Part shown: positions 51,997 through 61,061 of the stretch, piece by piece
Position numbering within the stretch: the first letter of the stretch is position 1
How the letters are laid out: the number at the start of each line of letters is the position of its first letter
DNA from: Sphingobacterium sp. LZ7M1
GTDB taxonomy: Bacteria > Bacteroidota > Bacteroidia > Sphingobacteriales > Sphingobacteriaceae
Direction: 5' to 3'
NCBI RefSeq assembly: GCF_024296865.1
Contig: NZ_CP101134.1
Location: 4,092,001 to 4,156,000, forward strand
DNA length: 64,000 nucleotides
Program-made: the position numbers and the translations under genes
The notes under the pieces: generated by a model
What the model was told of the DNA's origin: nothing
What the model saw: the letters and a program-made list of their open reading frames with translations, nothing else
Databases searched by the model: none

Positions 51997-53244
51997 TTAA
52001 CCCAATAACTTTTCAGTTTCCAGGTATTTCATAATGATTTGGGTAGCACCAGACCGTTGTTGAACATAGTTTTTGGCAGCAATGCTGGCTTGCACCAGCT
52101 TTTCAGTGATGCACAATGCACTATAGACTTCCAGCAATTCCTGTTCATTTGAAATAGAGAATCCTGCCCCTATTTCCATGAGGTCGACTGCTTCCTGAAA
52201 CTTCTCATACTTTGGTCCAAAGATTACGGGCATACCATAGGTTGCAGCTTCTAGCGTATTATGGATTCCGGCACCAAAGCCGCCACCAATGTATGCAATT
52301 CGACCGTAATGGTACAAAGAGGATAACATACCGATATTATCAATGATCAGCTGTCGGGATGAGGCAATCTGTTGATCCGTATAGGTATAGAATTTTGAGA
52401 ACAGCAGGGCATGCGGAAATAACTTCATCATGGCATCAATATGATCCTGATGGATTTCATGTGGCGCAATAATCGCCTTCAAATCCTTATTGTTTTCCAG
52501 CAAAGTTTTTAAGAGTGCTTCATCAGCTGGCCAGGTACTTCCGGCTACCAATATATCTTCATTCCCTGCGAAAATATGAGCTTCAGGAATATCCTTATGT
52601 TCTTTTGGCAACTCCACTACCCTATCAAATCGAGTATCGCCTGCCAATCCTGCTTTCGTGATACCAATCCATTTTAGCATATTCACACTCTCGGTATTCT
52701 GGGTAAAAAAATAGGAAACCTTTTTGAGAATGGCCCTGAAGAACCCTCCATATTGCTTAAAGAAAACTTGATTTTCCCTGAATATGGCCGATATCATCAA
52801 CAACCTGATATTCCTTTTATCAAGTTCCCTGAAGTAATGGTACCAATACTCATACTTAGTGAAAATGGCCAACTTCGGATTAATTATATCTAGAAAGCGA
52901 CGAGCATTCCTAGCCGTATCTGCGGGAAGATAAAATACATGATCTGCCAATGGCGTATTTTTGCGGATCTCATAACCGGATGGGGAAAAAAATGTTACAA
53001 TTATTTTTTCCTTAGGATAGCGCAATTTAATTTGTTCCATGACGGATCGACCCTGTTCAAATTCTCCCAAGGAAGCAAAGTGAAACCAAATGTATTCCTG
53101 CCCTTTTTCAACCGATTGTTCTATATGCTGCATCAATCCTCTACGACCATCAGACAGCAACTTCGCCTTTGTATTGAACAAGGCAAAAATGCGAAGAAGC
53201 AAGCCATAAATTAAAATCCCCAGGTCGTAAAGAAAACGCATCAT
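51997..53244 (-). CDS. waaA: Kdo transferase
   Basis: A 415-residue 3-deoxy-D-manno-octulosonic acid transferase (also called kdtA), which adds Kdo to lipid A on the inner face of the membrane. A short N-terminal membrane anchor (LGILIYGLLLRIFALF) is followed by the GT-B fold. The N-terminal domain has WFHFASLGEFEQGRSVMEQIK with the catalytic Glu, ITFFSPSGYEIRKN and TKYEYWYHYFRELDKR. The C-terminal domain has AGSTWPADEALL, APHEIHQDHI, and IAYIGGGFGAGIHNTLEAATYGMPVIFGPKYEKFQEA. It is convergent with the ThuA gene (11 bases apart) and divergent from a sugar-nucleotide enzyme gene. Confidence 0.95.
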   Translation of the reverse strand: MMRFLYDLGILIYGLLLRIFALFNTKAKLLSDGRRGLMQHIEQSVEKGQEYIWFHFASLGEFEQGRSVMEQIKLRYPKEKIIVTFFSPSGYEIRKNTPLADHVFYLPADTARNARRFLDIINPKLAIFTKYEYWYHYFRELDKRNIRLLMISAIFRENQVFFKQYGGFFRAILKKVSYFFTQNTESVNMLKWIGITKAGLAGDTRFDRVVELPKEHKDIPEAHIFAGNEDILVAGSTWPADEALLKTLLENNKDLKAIIAPHEIHQDHIDAMMKLFPHALLFSKFYTYTDQQIASSRQLIIDNIGMLSSLYHYGRIAYIGGGFGAGIHNTLEAATYGMPVIFGPKYEKFQEAVDLMEIGAGFSISNEQELLEVYSALCITEKLVQASIAAKNYVQQRSGATQIIMKYLETEKLLG

Positions 53245-53300
53245 GTTAAAATATTACTTATCTTCGTCAAAGATATTTAAACCTTTTCAAATTCACTATT

Positions 53301-54248
53301 GTGCAAGAAAACAAGCGCAAACGAATATTAATAACAGGAGCAGCTGGATTCTTAGGATCCCATCTTTGCGACCATTTTATTGATCAGGGCTTTCATGTCA
53401 TCGGAATGGACAACCTCGTGACTGGAGATCTTCGCAATATTGAACATCTTTTCCATCTGTCCAATTTTGAGTTCTACCATCATGATGTTTCCAAGTTTGT
53501 CCATGTACCTGGAGAATTACATTATATCTTACATTTTGCCTCGCCAGCGAGTCCCATTGATTATCTGAAGATTCCCATACAGACCCTAAAAGTAGGTTCA
53601 TTGGGAACCCATAACCTATTGGGGTTGGCAAAGAGCAAACTAGCGCGGATCTTGGTCGCCTCGACCTCTGAAGTCTACGGTGATCCCTTGGTATCTCCGC
53701 AGAATGAAGAATATTGGGGAAATGTAAATCCAGTAGGTCCAAGAGGGGTTTATGATGAGGCCAAGCGTTTCCAAGAGGCCATGACCATGGCCTACCATAA
53801 TTTCCATGGATTGGAAACTCGAATCGCCAGGATCTTTAACACCTTTGGTCCCAGGATGAGGCTAGAAGATGGACGCGCTTTGCCGACTTTTATCTCCCAA
53901 GCTTTACAGAACAAGGATGTAACGGTTTTTGGAGATGGCAAACAGACGAGATCCTTTATTTATGTTTCGGATCAGGTTGAAGGTATCTGTAAATTACTTT
54001 TCAGCGATTACCATTTACCGATCAACATCGGTAATCCAGATGAAATGACCTTGATCGACATGGCAAATGAGATCATAGCCCTAACGAACAGTAAGTCCAA
54101 GATCATCTTTGAACCACTTCCTATTGACGACCCGAAGAAAAGACGGCCCGATATTAGCAAGGCTAGAGAGATCCTTCAGTGGGAGCCAAAAATCGGAAGA
54201 AAAGAAGGACTTGAAAAAACAATCGAATACTATAGAACATTATTTTAA
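53301..54248 (+). CDS. UDP-glucuronate decarboxylase-like SDR epimerase
   Basis: A 315-residue extended short-chain dehydrogenase. It has the NAD-binding ITGAAGFLGSHLCDHFIDQG near the start, ASTSEVYGDP, the catalytic Tyr-x3-Lys in VYDEAKRFQEA, and the C-terminal IFNTFGPRMRLEDGRALPTFISQALQ, DGKQTRSFIYVSD pattern of UDP-xylose synthases. UDP-glucuronate decarboxylase makes UDP-xylose; other nucleotide-sugar epimerases look alike. The start is a GTG at 53301 (reads MQENKRKRILI); no ATG is better placed. It is divergent from waaA and followed 29 bases later by galE, fitting an envelope-sugar group. Confidence 0.85.
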   Translation: MQENKRKRILITGAAGFLGSHLCDHFIDQGFHVIGMDNLVTGDLRNIEHLFHLSNFEFYHHDVSKFVHVPGELHYILHFASPASPIDYLKIPIQTLKVGSLGTHNLLGLAKSKLARILVASTSEVYGDPLVSPQNEEYWGNVNPVGPRGVYDEAKRFQEAMTMAYHNFHGLETRIARIFNTFGPRMRLEDGRALPTFISQALQNKDVTVFGDGKQTRSFIYVSDQVEGICKLLFSDYHLPINIGNPDEMTLIDMANEIIALTNSKSKIIFEPLPIDDPKKRRPDISKAREILQWEPKIGRKEGLEKTIEYYRTLF

Positions 54249-54277
54249 GAACACGCAACTATATAATTGTAAATAAA

Positions 54278-55306
54278 ATGAGTAAAATACTTGTCACCGG
54301 AGGAACCGGATTCATTGGATCACACACCGTAGTCGAATTGCACAATGCTGGATATACGCCTGTTTTAGTTGACAATCTTTCAAATTCCAATATCAAGATC
54401 TTAGAGCAAATTGAAAAAATCATTGGTGTTAAACCAGAATTCCATCAATTTGACCTTTGTGATACGGAAAAAGTAAACGAATTTGTAAAGGCAAATCCTG
54501 ATATCACGGGTATTATTCATTTTGCAGCATCAAAAGCAGTTGGTGAATCTGTTCAGAACCCATTAAAATACTATCATAACAACTTCTTCTCCTTAATCAA
54601 TTTACTAGAAGCTTACCGTGAGAAACCGATCAATTTCGTATTCTCATCGAGCTGTACAGTTTATGGAGAACCAGATACTCTTCCAGTGACGGAAAGTGCT
54701 CCTGTAAAGAAAGCGACTTCGCCGTACGGGAATACGAAACAGATCGCAGAAGAAATCTTAGAGGAAACTGCGAAAGCTGCTCCAAACTATCAATTTGTTG
54801 CTCTTCGTTACTTCAATCCAGTTGGAGCGCATAGTTCTGCCCTAATCGGTGAATTGCCAATCGGTGTCCCTCAGAACTTATTGCCTTTTATCACACAAAC
54901 AGCAATTGGCAAGAGAGAGAAATTGACCGTATTTGGTAATGATTATGAAACACCGGATGGGTCAGCGGTTCGCGACTATATCCATGTGGTAGATTTAGCG
55001 AAAGCTCACGTTGCAGCCATCAAATTATTGGAAAAAGGTAACCCTAATGGCAACTACGACGTTTTCAACATCGGAACAGGTAATGGTTATTCGGTATTAG
55101 AAGCCATCAAAGCATTCGAAAAAGCATCCGGACAGCCACTTAGCTTCGAGGTTGGCCCTCGCCGTGAAGGTGATATCGTAAAAGTTTGGGGCGATGTTAC
55201 TAAATCCACAAAAGAACTAGGTTGGAAAGCCGAGTTAGGGATCGACGAGATGATGTCCTCTGCTTGGGAATGGGAAAAATATTTGAAAGAGAATCCGATT
55301 AAGTAA
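54278..55306 (+). CDS. galE: UDP-glucose 4-epimerase
   Basis: A 342-residue SDR enzyme that interconverts UDP-glucose and UDP-galactose. The glycine motif is VTGGTGFIGSHTVVEL; FSSSCTVYGEP and the Tyr-x3-Lys in SPYGNTKQIAEE form the active site. RYFNPVGAHSSALIGE and the DGSAVRDYIHVVDLAKAHVAAI segment are classical for GalE. Length is standard. It lies downstream of the UXS-like gene on the same strand and is followed by a repeat and a strong terminator. Confidence 0.95.
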   Translation: MSKILVTGGTGFIGSHTVVELHNAGYTPVLVDNLSNSNIKILEQIEKIIGVKPEFHQFDLCDTEKVNEFVKANPDITGIIHFAASKAVGESVQNPLKYYHNNFFSLINLLEAYREKPINFVFSSSCTVYGEPDTLPVTESAPVKKATSPYGNTKQIAEEILEETAKAAPNYQFVALRYFNPVGAHSSALIGELPIGVPQNLLPFITQTAIGKREKLTVFGNDYETPDGSAVRDYIHVVDLAKAHVAAIKLLEKGNPNGNYDVFNIGTGNGYSVLEAIKAFEKASGQPLSFEVGPRREGDIVKVWGDVTKSTKELGWKAELGIDEMMSSAWEWEKYLKENPIK

Positions 55307-55315
55307 AAGGGGATT

Positions 55316-55415
55316 TGAGATATGAGATGTGAGATATTAAATCTCTTATCTCATGACTATTAAATATGCTAACGGCCTTTCTATCTCAATACTCATATCT
55401 CAAATCTCACATCTA
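55316..55415. repeat. GAGAT-rich inverted repeat cluster
   Basis: The stretch 55316-55360 is built from GAGATATGAGATGTGAGAT-type words, and 55382-55413 carries the reverse-complement words (ATCTCAATACTCATATCTCAA, ATCTCACATCT). Together they can fold into a long imperfect stem. It lies between galE and its terminator and codes for nothing. Confidence 0.55.
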
Positions 55416-55421
55416 CCCCAT

Positions 55422-55460
55422 AAAAAAGCGGGCTTTTGAAATACAAGAGCCCGCTTTTTT
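55422..55460. terminator. Bidirectional terminator
   Basis: Arms 55422-55437 and 55445-55460 pair over 16 bases with one mismatch (AAAAAAGCGGGCTTTT against AAGAGCCCGCTTTTTT); A- and T-runs at the ends serve both strands. It separates galE from the convergent DUF983 gene. Confidence 0.88.
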
Positions 55461-55471
55461 ATGGAATTATG

Positions 55472-55909
55472 CTATTTCCCCTCATCTTTCACCCTTTGGA
55501 AGATTTTAGGGTTGAATTTGAAGGAAGGAGTCATCAAGTATAAAAGGATGATTCTGGAGTATCGGTTGTTGAATGGTGCCATGATCAATGTTACAGCTAG
55601 GGCAACGATGACATATAGCCAAGGGCTTTCCAAATTACCCGACAGGAAATAGGTCAATACACATGCTGTTACCAATTCGGCAACACTGAGTGCGTAACTG
55701 ACATACATGGCAACATAGAAATAGCCAGGTTCTTTTTCAAATTTCAAATCACATGCTGGGCATCTTTCCAACATTCGCTTGGATTTAAAACTCAAAAGAG
55801 GTGCTGCGAACATATTACCTGTTCTACATCTTGGGCACTTTCCATCTATTGCACTATTTAATTCGGAAGGTATGGTATATTTTGTTTCCATATTGATATT
55901 TACGTCCAT
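55472..55909 (-). CDS. DUF983 zinc-ribbon membrane protein
   Basis: A 145-residue protein. The N-terminal rubredoxin-like ribbon has CPRC at about 24-27 and CPAC near 50-53 (GKCPRCRTGNMF ... ERCPACDLKFEKEPGYFYVAMYVSYAL), the DUF983 signature. Two membrane helices follow (about 67-90 and 97-112). Function unknown. Its ATG lies within the last codons of the AraC gene (10-base overlap), so the two are coupled; a Met at residue 7 is an alternative start without overlap. Confidence 0.88.
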   Translation of the reverse strand: MDVNINMETKYTIPSELNSAIDGKCPRCRTGNMFAAPLLSFKSKRMLERCPACDLKFEKEPGYFYVAMYVSYALSVAELVTACVLTYFLSGNLESPWLYVIVALAVTLIMAPFNNRYSRIILLYLMTPSFKFNPKIFQRVKDEGK

Positions 55910-56769
55910 TGTGATTTTCTGAATTCTTCGGGGGTCTTACCCTCTACTTTTTTAAAAAATTTTGTGAAATATGAATTATCGTTAAAACTCAACTCATAGG
56001 CCACCTGTGAGATGGTCCAGTCTGGCAAGATCAGCAAGCGTTTGGCTTCTAGCATGATCCTGTTCCGGATCACTTCCCCTGCCTGCGTCCCCAAGTATTC
56101 CTTACATACCGAATTGAGGTGATTTGGAGTTACAAACAATAACTCTGCATATTCCTTCGGTAAATGGAGCTCTTTAAAATTCTGGTCGACCAAAGAAATA
56201 AAATTCTTGATCAGCACCAAATGATAGTCGATGCTCTTTGCTGGGAAATTAGGGATATATGCTTGATCAAACCTCAGCAGGATATAAAGCAGTAAAGAAC
56301 GCTTAAGATCTTTTGCTACAGGTAGACTGCTCAGTTCTATCAATTGATCGAACAGACCAGAGATTTCGCGGACCTGATATTCTTCTAGTGTGAATACCCC
56401 CTCGTTCAAGGAAGAAAACAAATCTAGATTTTCTACATAATCAGGCTGGATCAACAGGGATTTGAAATAGTCGATATCGAAATTGACGATATAACCAGTC
56501 ATTTTCCCTTCGAACATCCATGAATGCACCTGACCTGGCCCCATAAAGTACACCTGACCCCTTTCAATGGGGTACTGCTTGAAATCAATTTCATGCATGC
56601 CCTCTCCCGATAGGAATAACAACATCTGGTAGAAATTGTGTCGATGTGGAAAAACTAGGTTATTATTTTTGCCTAGGTACACCTCCAGACGGTCTGCCAA
56701 AAAGTTTTTATCCTCCTTGTAGGATACTGTACATTGCTCTAAAACAGGTATCTTGCCCATACAATACAA
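55900..56769 (-). CDS. AraC-family transcription regulator
   Basis: A 289-residue regulator. The N-terminal cupin (about 20-120) includes LVFPHRHNFYQMLLFLSGEGMHEIDFKQYPIERGQVYFMGPGQVHSW, a sensing pocket. The C-terminal double HTH includes YAELLFVTPNHLNSVCKEYLGTQAGEVIRNRIMLEAKRLL and WTISQVAYELSFNDNSYFTKFFKKVEGKTPEEFRKS. It is coupled to DUF983 and has 150 bases of upstream sequence shared with the divergent hypothetical gene. Effector unknown. The Met at residue 4 could also be the start. Confidence 0.93.
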   Translation of the reverse strand: MYCMGKIPVLEQCTVSYKEDKNFLADRLEVYLGKNNNLVFPHRHNFYQMLLFLSGEGMHEIDFKQYPIERGQVYFMGPGQVHSWMFEGKMTGYIVNFDIDYFKSLLIQPDYVENLDLFSSLNEGVFTLEEYQVREISGLFDQLIELSSLPVAKDLKRSLLLYILLRFDQAYIPNFPAKSIDYHLVLIKNFISLVDQNFKELHLPKEYAELLFVTPNHLNSVCKEYLGTQAGEVIRNRIMLEAKRLLILPDWTISQVAYELSFNDNSYFTKFFKKVEGKTPEEFRKSQWT

Positions 56770-56922
56770 AGGTAACCAATAACTACCATGGATAATGGTA
56801 TAAAAACAGTCATCAATGGTGTTATTTACTTATTGAATTAATTTTACCCTTAAAAACGGGAGAATTAATACCATTGATATAGATTAAAATGGTATTAATT
56901 GTAATATTAATTATCTTTATTT

Positions 56923-57477
56923 ATGTCATTACACAAGGATCAGGAACTCAAGGAAGCGGTTTTAAATCTACCAGCAAAGGAAAAAGACAAGTTATTGGTC
57001 AGGTTAATCAATAAGGATAAGATGCTTTTGAAACAATTGCACTATGAGCTTTTGGAGGATGAAGCAGATCTGGAGGATCGTATTTTTGATCTGAAGAATG
57101 CCTTAGAATCCCTATTTGAGATCAATAGCAATAAGGTAAAAAACTTGCCCATGTATTCCAATTACAAAGGGTTAAACAGCACCTTACGCCAGGCGAGTGG
57201 GATGATCAATGAACATGAAAAAATTACGAAGGATAAGTTTTCAGTGGTTGAATGTAGGCTTTTGATTTTACAGGAGGCCTTTGACCGGTATCCCTCCCTA
57301 TTTGGTCCATCGGCATTATCCCCTGCTTTCAAATTACAGAGTTATGTCAGTGCGAGGATAAAAAATGCCGTAAAGATATTCGACAATCTCCATGAGGATT
57401 TACAATTTGACCTGAAAGAGCAAATGGAATATGTGCTTGATTTTGCTGCACAGCATAAGCTCGATCAGAGCTTGTAG
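56923..57477 (+). CDS. Conserved-looking hypothetical helical protein
   Basis: A 184-residue cytoplasmic protein, mostly helical, rich in Lys, Leu and Glu, with no signal or membrane helix. It begins MSLHKDQELKEAVLNLPAKEKDKLLVRLINKDK and continues with ADLEDRIFDLKNALESLFE. No family is recognised. It sits directly upstream of mfd (57 bases between stop and GTG) but mfd has its own promoter box, so cotranscription is uncertain. Confidence 0.65.
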   Translation: MSLHKDQELKEAVLNLPAKEKDKLLVRLINKDKMLLKQLHYELLEDEADLEDRIFDLKNALESLFEINSNKVKNLPMYSNYKGLNSTLRQASGMINEHEKITKDKFSVVECRLLILQEAFDRYPSLFGPSALSPAFKLQSYVSARIKNAVKIFDNLHEDLQFDLKEQMEYVLDFAAQHKLDQSL

Positions 57478-57511
57478 GTTGATATTCATTCCTATTACCC
57501 AAGCATTTTTG

Positions 57512-57519
57512 TAAATTTG
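57512..57519 (+). promoter_or_regulatory. -7 box of mfd; decides the mfd start
   Basis: TAAATTTG, exact TAnnTTTG. The TTG at 57517 that opens the longest frame overlaps this box, so translation most likely starts at the GTG at 57535, giving a very short leader. Confidence 0.5.
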
Positions 57520-57534
57520 CAAAAATATACTAGC

Positions 57535-60500
57535 GTGAACATCCAAGAAATATTAGATAAATACATCCTATCCGAACAAGTCAAGCGATTTACAAGCAGT
57601 ATCCAGAACGGCAAACCGAAGATCCATGTCAAGGGATTAGTAGGGTCGGCAGATGCTATGCTGGCTGCGGCAAGCTATCAGATAGAAAAGCGATTGAATG
57701 TTTTTATTCTACCGACACATGAAGAGGCATCCTATTTCTTGAGTGACCTGGAAAGTTTATTTGATAATCAAATCCTGTTCTTTCCTGCATCTTACAGGAA
57801 GGCCTTTGATTTCACCATCTTGGATAGCGCCAATGTGCTGCAACGTGCAGAAACGCTGAGTTCACTGAACCGCAATTCTGAATTACCAAAAATTGTGGTG
57901 ACCTATCCTGAAGCGATTTCGGAAAAGGTCATCAACAAACAGGATCTCGAGAAAAACACGTTGGAAATACGAGTGGGAACCAAACTGAGCATTGATTTCA
58001 TCAATGAGTTCCTCTATGAATATGATTTTGAACGCGTTGATTTTGTTTATGAGCCCGGACAGTTTGCTATCCGTGGTGGGATCGTGGATATATTCTCCTT
58101 TTCAAATGACCTCCCCTATCGGATTGAGTTCTTTGGCGATGAAATCGATAGTATCAGGACCTTCGAGATTGAATCTCAACTTTCCGTAAATAAGATCAAT
58201 TCAGTAACCATTGTTCCAAATGTTCAAGCAAAGTTCCTGAGCAATAATCATATCTCTTTATTGGAATATATAGAGAAGGATTCCATCATCTGGATCAAGG
58301 ATGTTCAGTTTACATTGGACATTATTCAGGACGGATATAAAAAAGCTTCTAAATATTGGAAGGCATTGACCGAAAAGGACATCAAGGATAACCCAGACTG
58401 GGTAGATCCGAGATTCACCTTTACCGATGACAAAAACTTCAATGCCATGCTCTTTGAGTATGCATTGGTAGAATTTGGGAAGCAATTTTTCTATAAACCG
58501 GATGAAGAGTTCAGTTTTGACACACATCCGCAACCTTCATTCAACAAGGACTTCAACCTGCTGATCCATAATTTCAAGGAAAATGAAAAACATGCGATCC
58601 ATAATTACATTTTTTCAGATTCCAGCAAACAGATCGAACGCATCTATGCCATATTGGACGACCTTGACAAGACCGTAACCTTTACCCCTATCTACAAGGC
58701 ACTAAGGGAAGGCTTCAGGGATGATAAGCTGAAAGTGGCCTGTTATACCGACCACCAGATCTTTGATCGTTACTATAAATATAAACGTAGAAAGGGCTAT
58801 GAACGTTCGCAAGCAATCACCCTGAAGGAATTGAGCGAACTAAAGCCCGGTGATTACATTACGCATATAGACCACGGTGTAGGTAAATACGCAGGTCTGG
58901 AAAAGGTAGATGTAAATGGCAAGAGCCAGGAAATGATCCGTCTGGTCTATGCAGACAATGATTTACTGTATGTCAACATCAACTCCTTAAACCGCATATC
59001 CAAGTATTCTGGTAAGGAAGGAACAGTTCCAAAGATGAATAAATTGGGAACAGATGCTTGGGAGAAACTTAAGAGGACCACCAAGAAAAAGGTTAAGGAT
59101 ATAGCCCGAGACTTGATCATGCTGTATGCAAAGCGTAAAGCCCAGACGGGAAATGCTTTCAGTCCGGACACCTATTTGCAAAGGGAATTGGAAGCCTCCT
59201 TTATCTATGAAGATACTCCCGATCAGGAAAAGGCAACTGCTGACCTGAAAAAGGACATGGAATCACCGCATCCAATGGATAGGTTGGTCTGTGGCGACGT
59301 AGGTTTTGGTAAGACCGAAGTTGCCATCCGTGCAGCTTTTAAGGCGGTAGCTGATAGCAAGCAAGTTGCCGTATTGGTACCAACCACCATCTTAGCGCTG
59401 CAACATTACCGTACTTTCTCTGAAAGATTGAAAGGTATGCCGGCAAACATTGATTATATCAATCGTTTCAAAACCAGCAAGCAGATCAAAGAGACACTTA
59501 AGAAATTAGAAGAAGGAAAAATAGATATCATTATTGGTACCCATCGTTTGGTAAGCAAGGATGTTAAGTTCAAGGATCTAGGCTTGATGATCATCGATGA
59601 GGAGCAAAAATTTGGCGTTTCAGTGAAAGAGAAGTTAAAGGTGATGCGGGCCAATGTGGATTCCCTGACCTTAACAGCGACGCCGATTCCGAGAACCTTA
59701 CACTTCTCCCTCATGGGAGCTCGGGATTTGAGCATTATCTCTACCCCTCCGCCAAACAGGCAACCTGTACAAACGGAATTACATGTCTTTAACGAGAGTT
59801 TGATCCAAGAGTCAGTAAGCTTCGAGATCGATCGTGGCGGACAGGTTTTCTTCATCCATAATCGGGTGGCGGATCTACCGCAGTTGGGTATGCTGATCCG
59901 TAAATTGGTGCCAGGTGCACGGGTTGGAATTGCCCATGGACAACTGGAAGGAGATGACTTGGAAGATGTAATGCTGAAGTTCATCAACCATGAATACGAT
60001 GTGTTGATTGCGACGACCATTATTGAAGCAGGTTTGGACATCCCTAATGCCAATACCATTATAATCAATCAGGCCCATATGTTTGGTTTGAGTGACCTTC
60101 ACCAGATGCGTGGTCGTGTAGGGAGGTCAAATAAGAAGGCCTTCTGTTATCTTCTGAGTCCACCGCTGTCTACCCTGACCAGCGAAGCTTACAAACGATT
60201 ATCAGCTATTGAAGAGTTCTCCGAATTGGGTTCGGGCTTCAATGTTGCCATGCGTGATTTGGATATTCGTGGTTCCGGTAACCTGCTAGGTGCTGAACAG
60301 TCGGGATTCATCGCGGAGATCGGTTTTGAAATGTACAACAAGATCTTGGATGAAGCCGTGCAGGAATTGAAGGATGATGAGTTCGGTGAACTGTTTGCAG
60401 ATGAGGAAAACAGAAAATATGTGAGCTTCACGCAGATAGATACCGATCTGGAAGTCATGATTCCTGATGAATATGTGACCAACGTATCTGAACGATACAA

Positions 60501-60870
60501 TCTGTACAACGATATATCGAAGTTGAAGGATGAAGGGCAGTTACAGAAATTTGAGAAGGAACTGATTGACCGATTCGGTCCAATACCTGAGCCGGTCTTT
60601 GAACTGTTTAATACCCTTAGATTACAATGGTTGGGTAAGGAAATTGGTTTGGAGAAAATATCCTATAAAAAACATGTGCTGAAGGGCTATTTTGTAAACA
60701 ATCCGAAATCAAGTTATTACCAATCGGACAGTTTTGGAAAGGTTTTGGGCTTTGTGCAGCAACATGCCAGCAACTCCAATATGAAGGAGGTCAAAGGCCA
60801 ATTGCGTATAGCAATCAATAATGTAAACAGTATTGAATATGCTATTGAATTGTTGAAACAGATGCGATAA
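57535..60870 (+). CDS. mfd: Transcription-repair coupling factor
   Basis: A protein of about 1111 residues that pushes stalled RNA polymerase off DNA and recruits UvrA. The N-terminal UvrB-like module includes FAIRGGIVDIFSFSNDLPYRIEFFGDEIDSIRTF. The RNA-polymerase-interacting domain is GDYITHIDHGVGKYAGLEKVDVNGKSQEMIRLVYADNDLLYVNI. The helicase has Walker A VCGDVGFGKTEVAIRAAFKA, box II MIIDEEQKFGVSVKEKL, TLTATPIPRTLHFSLMG and motif VI region MRGRVGRSNKKAFCYLL. The C-terminal TRCF domain is last. Its start is GTG with a NIQEIL beginning. Length fits the family. The gene is next to an M14 peptidase gene with convergent orientation. Confidence 0.97.
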   Translation: MNIQEILDKYILSEQVKRFTSSIQNGKPKIHVKGLVGSADAMLAAASYQIEKRLNVFILPTHEEASYFLSDLESLFDNQILFFPASYRKAFDFTILDSANVLQRAETLSSLNRNSELPKIVVTYPEAISEKVINKQDLEKNTLEIRVGTKLSIDFINEFLYEYDFERVDFVYEPGQFAIRGGIVDIFSFSNDLPYRIEFFGDEIDSIRTFEIESQLSVNKINSVTIVPNVQAKFLSNNHISLLEYIEKDSIIWIKDVQFTLDIIQDGYKKASKYWKALTEKDIKDNPDWVDPRFTFTDDKNFNAMLFEYALVEFGKQFFYKPDEEFSFDTHPQPSFNKDFNLLIHNFKENEKHAIHNYIFSDSSKQIERIYAILDDLDKTVTFTPIYKALREGFRDDKLKVACYTDHQIFDRYYKYKRRKGYERSQAITLKELSELKPGDYITHIDHGVGKYAGLEKVDVNGKSQEMIRLVYADNDLLYVNINSLNRISKYSGKEGTVPKMNKLGTDAWEKLKRTTKKKVKDIARDLIMLYAKRKAQTGNAFSPDTYLQRELEASFIYEDTPDQEKATADLKKDMESPHPMDRLVCGDVGFGKTEVAIRAAFKAVADSKQVAVLVPTTILALQHYRTFSERLKGMPANIDYINRFKTSKQIKETLKKLEEGKIDIIIGTHRLVSKDVKFKDLGLMIIDEEQKFGVSVKEKLKVMRANVDSLTLTATPIPRTLHFSLMGARDLSIISTPPPNRQPVQTELHVFNESLIQESVSFEIDRGGQVFFIHNRVADLPQLGMLIRKLVPGARVGIAHGQLEGDDLEDVMLKFINHEYDVLIATTIIEAGLDIPNANTIIINQAHMFGLSDLHQMRGRVGRSNKKAFCYLLSPPLSTLTSEAYKRLSAIEEFSELGSGFNVAMRDLDIRGSGNLLGAEQSGFIAEIGFEMYNKILDEAVQELKDDEFGELFADEENRKYVSFTQIDTDLEVMIPDEYVTNVSERYNLYNDISKLKDEGQLQKFEKELIDRFGPIPEPVFELFNTLRLQWLGKEIGLEKISYKKHVLKGYFVNNPKSSYYQSDSFGKVLGFVQQHASNSNMKEVKGQLRIAINNVNSIEYAIELLKQMR

Positions 60871-60991
60871 TATTGCCTTAAGGGCGAATAGCTATCCTAT
60901 ACAGGAATACAAAGTATCCAGCAATGAATTTTAATAGGGGTATTAATCTATCCTTCCTTTTTGATTTTCTTTTTGAATGCGAATTCATAAA

Positions 60992-61034
60992 ATGTCCTAA
61001 TGTGGTTACCCAAAAGTAAATCACATTAGGACAT
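60992..61034. repeat. Perfect 13-bp inverted repeat between convergent genes
   Basis: Arms ATGTCCTAATGTG / CACATTAGGACAT around a 17-base centre in the 190-base gap between the ends of mfd and the M14 gene. It lacks a T-run and has a long loop, so it is not a typical terminator. Confidence 0.6.
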
Positions 61035-61061
61035 GATACAATCCCCGACATTGGGTATTTT

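Noticed and set aside
55316..55415. CRISPR-like repeat
   Set aside because: The words are not evenly spaced, have no unique spacers, and no cas gene is present.
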